Both the position numbers and the translations under genes were made by a program. The notes beneath the pieces were generated by a model. It searched no databases and was not told the DNA's origin. It was given only the letters and a program-made list of their open reading frames with translations. A DNA stretch of 64,000 nucleotides from Bombyx mori (lineage: Eukaryota > Arthropoda > Insecta > Lepidoptera > Bombycidae): contig NC_085125.1 of assembly GCF_030269925.1 (NCBI RefSeq), positions 13,640,117-13,704,116 on the forward strand, given 5' to 3'. Within the stretch, counting starts at the first letter, position 1. Each line of letters begins with the position of its first letter. Positions 61,931 through 64,000 of this stretch are shown here, in pieces.

Positions 61931-64000
61931 GGTTTGCTCATTTCTGATCATCGTGAAGCCTGTTCGAAGGGCATTTATAGCTCAAACCCTGCAACAGCAT
62001 GTGTAAACGGATTTCAAATAGAATTCTGATGCTAATTTTACAAACATGAATGAAAAATTCCGAAAGCTCACTGCGCTATACATAACAGAGTTTCATCGGT
62101 AAGACCGTGAATTAAAATTAGGGATTGTAATAAATCAGCCTCCGTCTTGTCCAACTTTGAACGAAAGACGAGAATTTCTTCTTGAAATATTTTCTTAAGA
62201 CTTATTTTTTCATTAAACTTAAAATTGTTTTGAAAGTTTTAGTTTTACGAAACTATATAAAGTTCGAGGTTTCGTTTGTGGGAGTTTTTAAGTGCTTTTT
62301 TTTTGTGATCAGTAAAATTTATTGAAGCAAAATGCGATGGTGAAAGTTTGGAGAGACGGAAATATAAAAAACTGCCAAATGATTGAGATGAAGATGACTG
62401 CTGTACAAATAGCACACAAGTGAGCAGCTGGCATTGTAACGATTACAGATTAATTAATAGCAATCGATAGCGATATCGATATCGATAACGATACACGAAT
62501 AATCGATAGACCATCAGATATCTTGTTCGTAGCATTCAATTACTTATTTAGCCACTAACTCGATAAAATCGCAAAAGGGAGTTGCCGAACACAAGTTTTT
62601 TTTTCGATAATTCTAAGACAAACTAAAGTTGCAATAATCTTGAATTGATCAGCTGTTTTTCTAGAATTACTGATGATATTAGCAATGAACAAAGTTATGA
62701 AAGCGTTTATGCTTCAGTTCAGTCACTATTAAGGTGTTTTTTTTTTTATTAGCACCAAGCAGGTGAGTGAGTATCTTGAGTAGTTTGAATTTGAAAGTTA
62801 GGTAGGTGAAGGATCAGAACTATACAATTATAAAGAAAAATGCTGTCTTCATCATCGCTTGAGTGATGCATTTGTCTAGTAGTTTTTAACCTTAACCACT
62901 GTCTCCAAAGCCTCTGTGATTGATTCTCGAGCGATGTCTTTATCTTTGCTAGCTTTACCTTTGGTGTTTATGGTTTGAGTATATCTTCTTGCCTCGTAGG
63001 TTTCTTTCCAGTACCCGGGCAGGAAATTTTATTTTGGTGCTGTAAATTTTTGGACGCTAAGTGAAAATATCAGAAAAACTAACCAGATCTGGATTTAAAC
63101 GAACATCACACATAAAATATTGACTCAATCCTGGCAAAACATCGCCAAGCTTACGCCAAAACATGTGAAAAATCAAATGCAGCCCCATACCGAAGTGATA
63201 TATGACCAGGGGCTTATTATTTCGACCCATTAAAATTACGGATGGCAATGTGCGTTTTTTTTTTTTGTACGCAGCGGGGAATTGTTGGCATGATGCCGAT
63301 TTCTGGCTGCGGTGTTATATGATTTTATTTCGCCGGCGACGCCACGAGCTGAATGTAAATCAATTTTTACATTTAAGTAATTGAATTTATGAGCTGTTTA
63401 TTGCTATGGGAAATTGTTGTTAAGCGTGCTATTATTTAATGTTTTCTTTTTTTTTTTACGTATTTGATTTGAATTGTCGTTTGTTAAGTCGTTTTGGTTT
63501 TAGGGCTTAAACTTATGTTTGGTTTTTGCCGATCTTAGACAAAAATTAAAATCGTTATATTTGTAATCTAGCCCCTAAAATTGATGTGTACTTTTTTATA
63601 ATTTCCGATGCTTAGAATACTTGACACTTTTCGTGGGCGCGGATGACTGGGGTGTTTGTTATACATTGATAATTGAATAGGTGTTTGTACATAAATATAT
63701 TGTATATCTATACATGTATATATATGAATACTCTGTTGTAATTGTTAATAAGTCTATTAATTAGCAGTTACACTTATATTTAATGTTTCGCATTGTAAAT
63801 TTTTTTCATTTATAATAGAGAATACCTTCTCTCGCACACACTCTCTGTCTCTCTCTCTTTCTCTCTCTCTCTCTCTTTATTTGCACACACAATAAGTAAT
63901 CGTATGTATTTTTATCCATATATTTGTCGTTTAGTTTATTTTGAGGTTTAATGTTCACGATGAGTTAAAAGTGTGGTTTTAGATAAACGCCAACCGGAAA
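61931..64000. other. no supported gene; simple repeats
   Basis: AT-rich sequence. GATATCGATATCGATAACG repeats are at 62466-62510, a TATA-rich patch near 63690-63730, and a (CT)n tract at 63820-63878. No open frame with a recognisable product is seen. Confidence 0.45.
63820..63878. repeat. (CT)n microsatellite
   Basis: CTCTCTGTCTCTCTCTCTTT is followed by CTCTCTCTCTCTCTCTTT. Confidence 0.9.

Noticed and set aside
1..64000. CRISPR array, bacterial operon or phage system
   Set aside because: No direct-repeat/spacer periodicity or prokaryotic gene organisation; the repeats are dispersed eukaryotic retroelements.

Overview
This is insect, specifically lepidopteran, chromosomal DNA, most likely silkworm (Bombyx mori or a close relative). 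The main evidence is a tRNA-derived SINE present in more than thirty copies, full-length or broken. Its head carries polymerase III A- and B-box-like motifs and its tail ends in CTAAGCAATAAAAA. I recognise this as the Bombyx Bm1 family. The rest of the window is AT-rich, intron-like or intergenic sequence. I found no host protein gene, rRNA or genuine tRNA gene that I can support. It is a graveyard of mobile elements, many of them nested.

Layout. 1-3.5 kb: the 5' two thirds of a Ty1/copia retrotransposon on the minus strand (short LTR, half-tRNA-Met primer site, gag, protease, integrase, RT running off the left edge), with a premature stop and two frameshifts. 4.5-10.3 kb: 3' fragments of jockey-type and RTE-type LINEs, two Bm1 copies, and a PIF/Harbinger-like DNA element at 7.21-8.14 kb with TTA target duplications and a LINE fragment inside it. 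10.6-20 kb: Bm1 copies, two RTE tails, a palindrome-ended element, a LINE tail and a Helitron-like element. 20.6-23.1 kb: a jockey LINE C-terminus and an internally deleted piggyBac-like element (21.74-22.75 kb) with TTAA target duplications. 24-36 kb: more Bm1, LINE tails, Helitron-like elements and a small TIR element (34.2-34.4 kb).

36.03-42.92 kb: the best preserved element, a full-length R1-clade non-LTR retrotransposon on the minus strand. It has two intact ORFs that meet at a TAATG stop-start overlap, a poly(A) tail and a perfect 14-bp target-site duplication. A 5'-truncated relative with its own target duplication lies about 190 bp further on (43.11-43.41 kb).

43.4-64 kb: Bm1 copies, Helitron-like families in both orientations, LINE tails, and a solo LTR with 8-bp inverted ends and an ATAT duplication at 59.07-59.43 kb. 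The last 2 kb shows only simple repeats.

The elements do not form one pathway. The R1-clade LINE encodes what it needs to move itself (an RNA-binding ORF1 protein and an endonuclease/reverse transcriptase), and the SINEs must borrow LINE machinery. The most informative signals are the nested insertions, a recurrent internal 5' boundary shared by about a dozen Bm1 copies, two Bm1 copies that share a novel 5' leader, and chimeric repeats. Family names rest on recognition of motifs and termini; no database search was possible.
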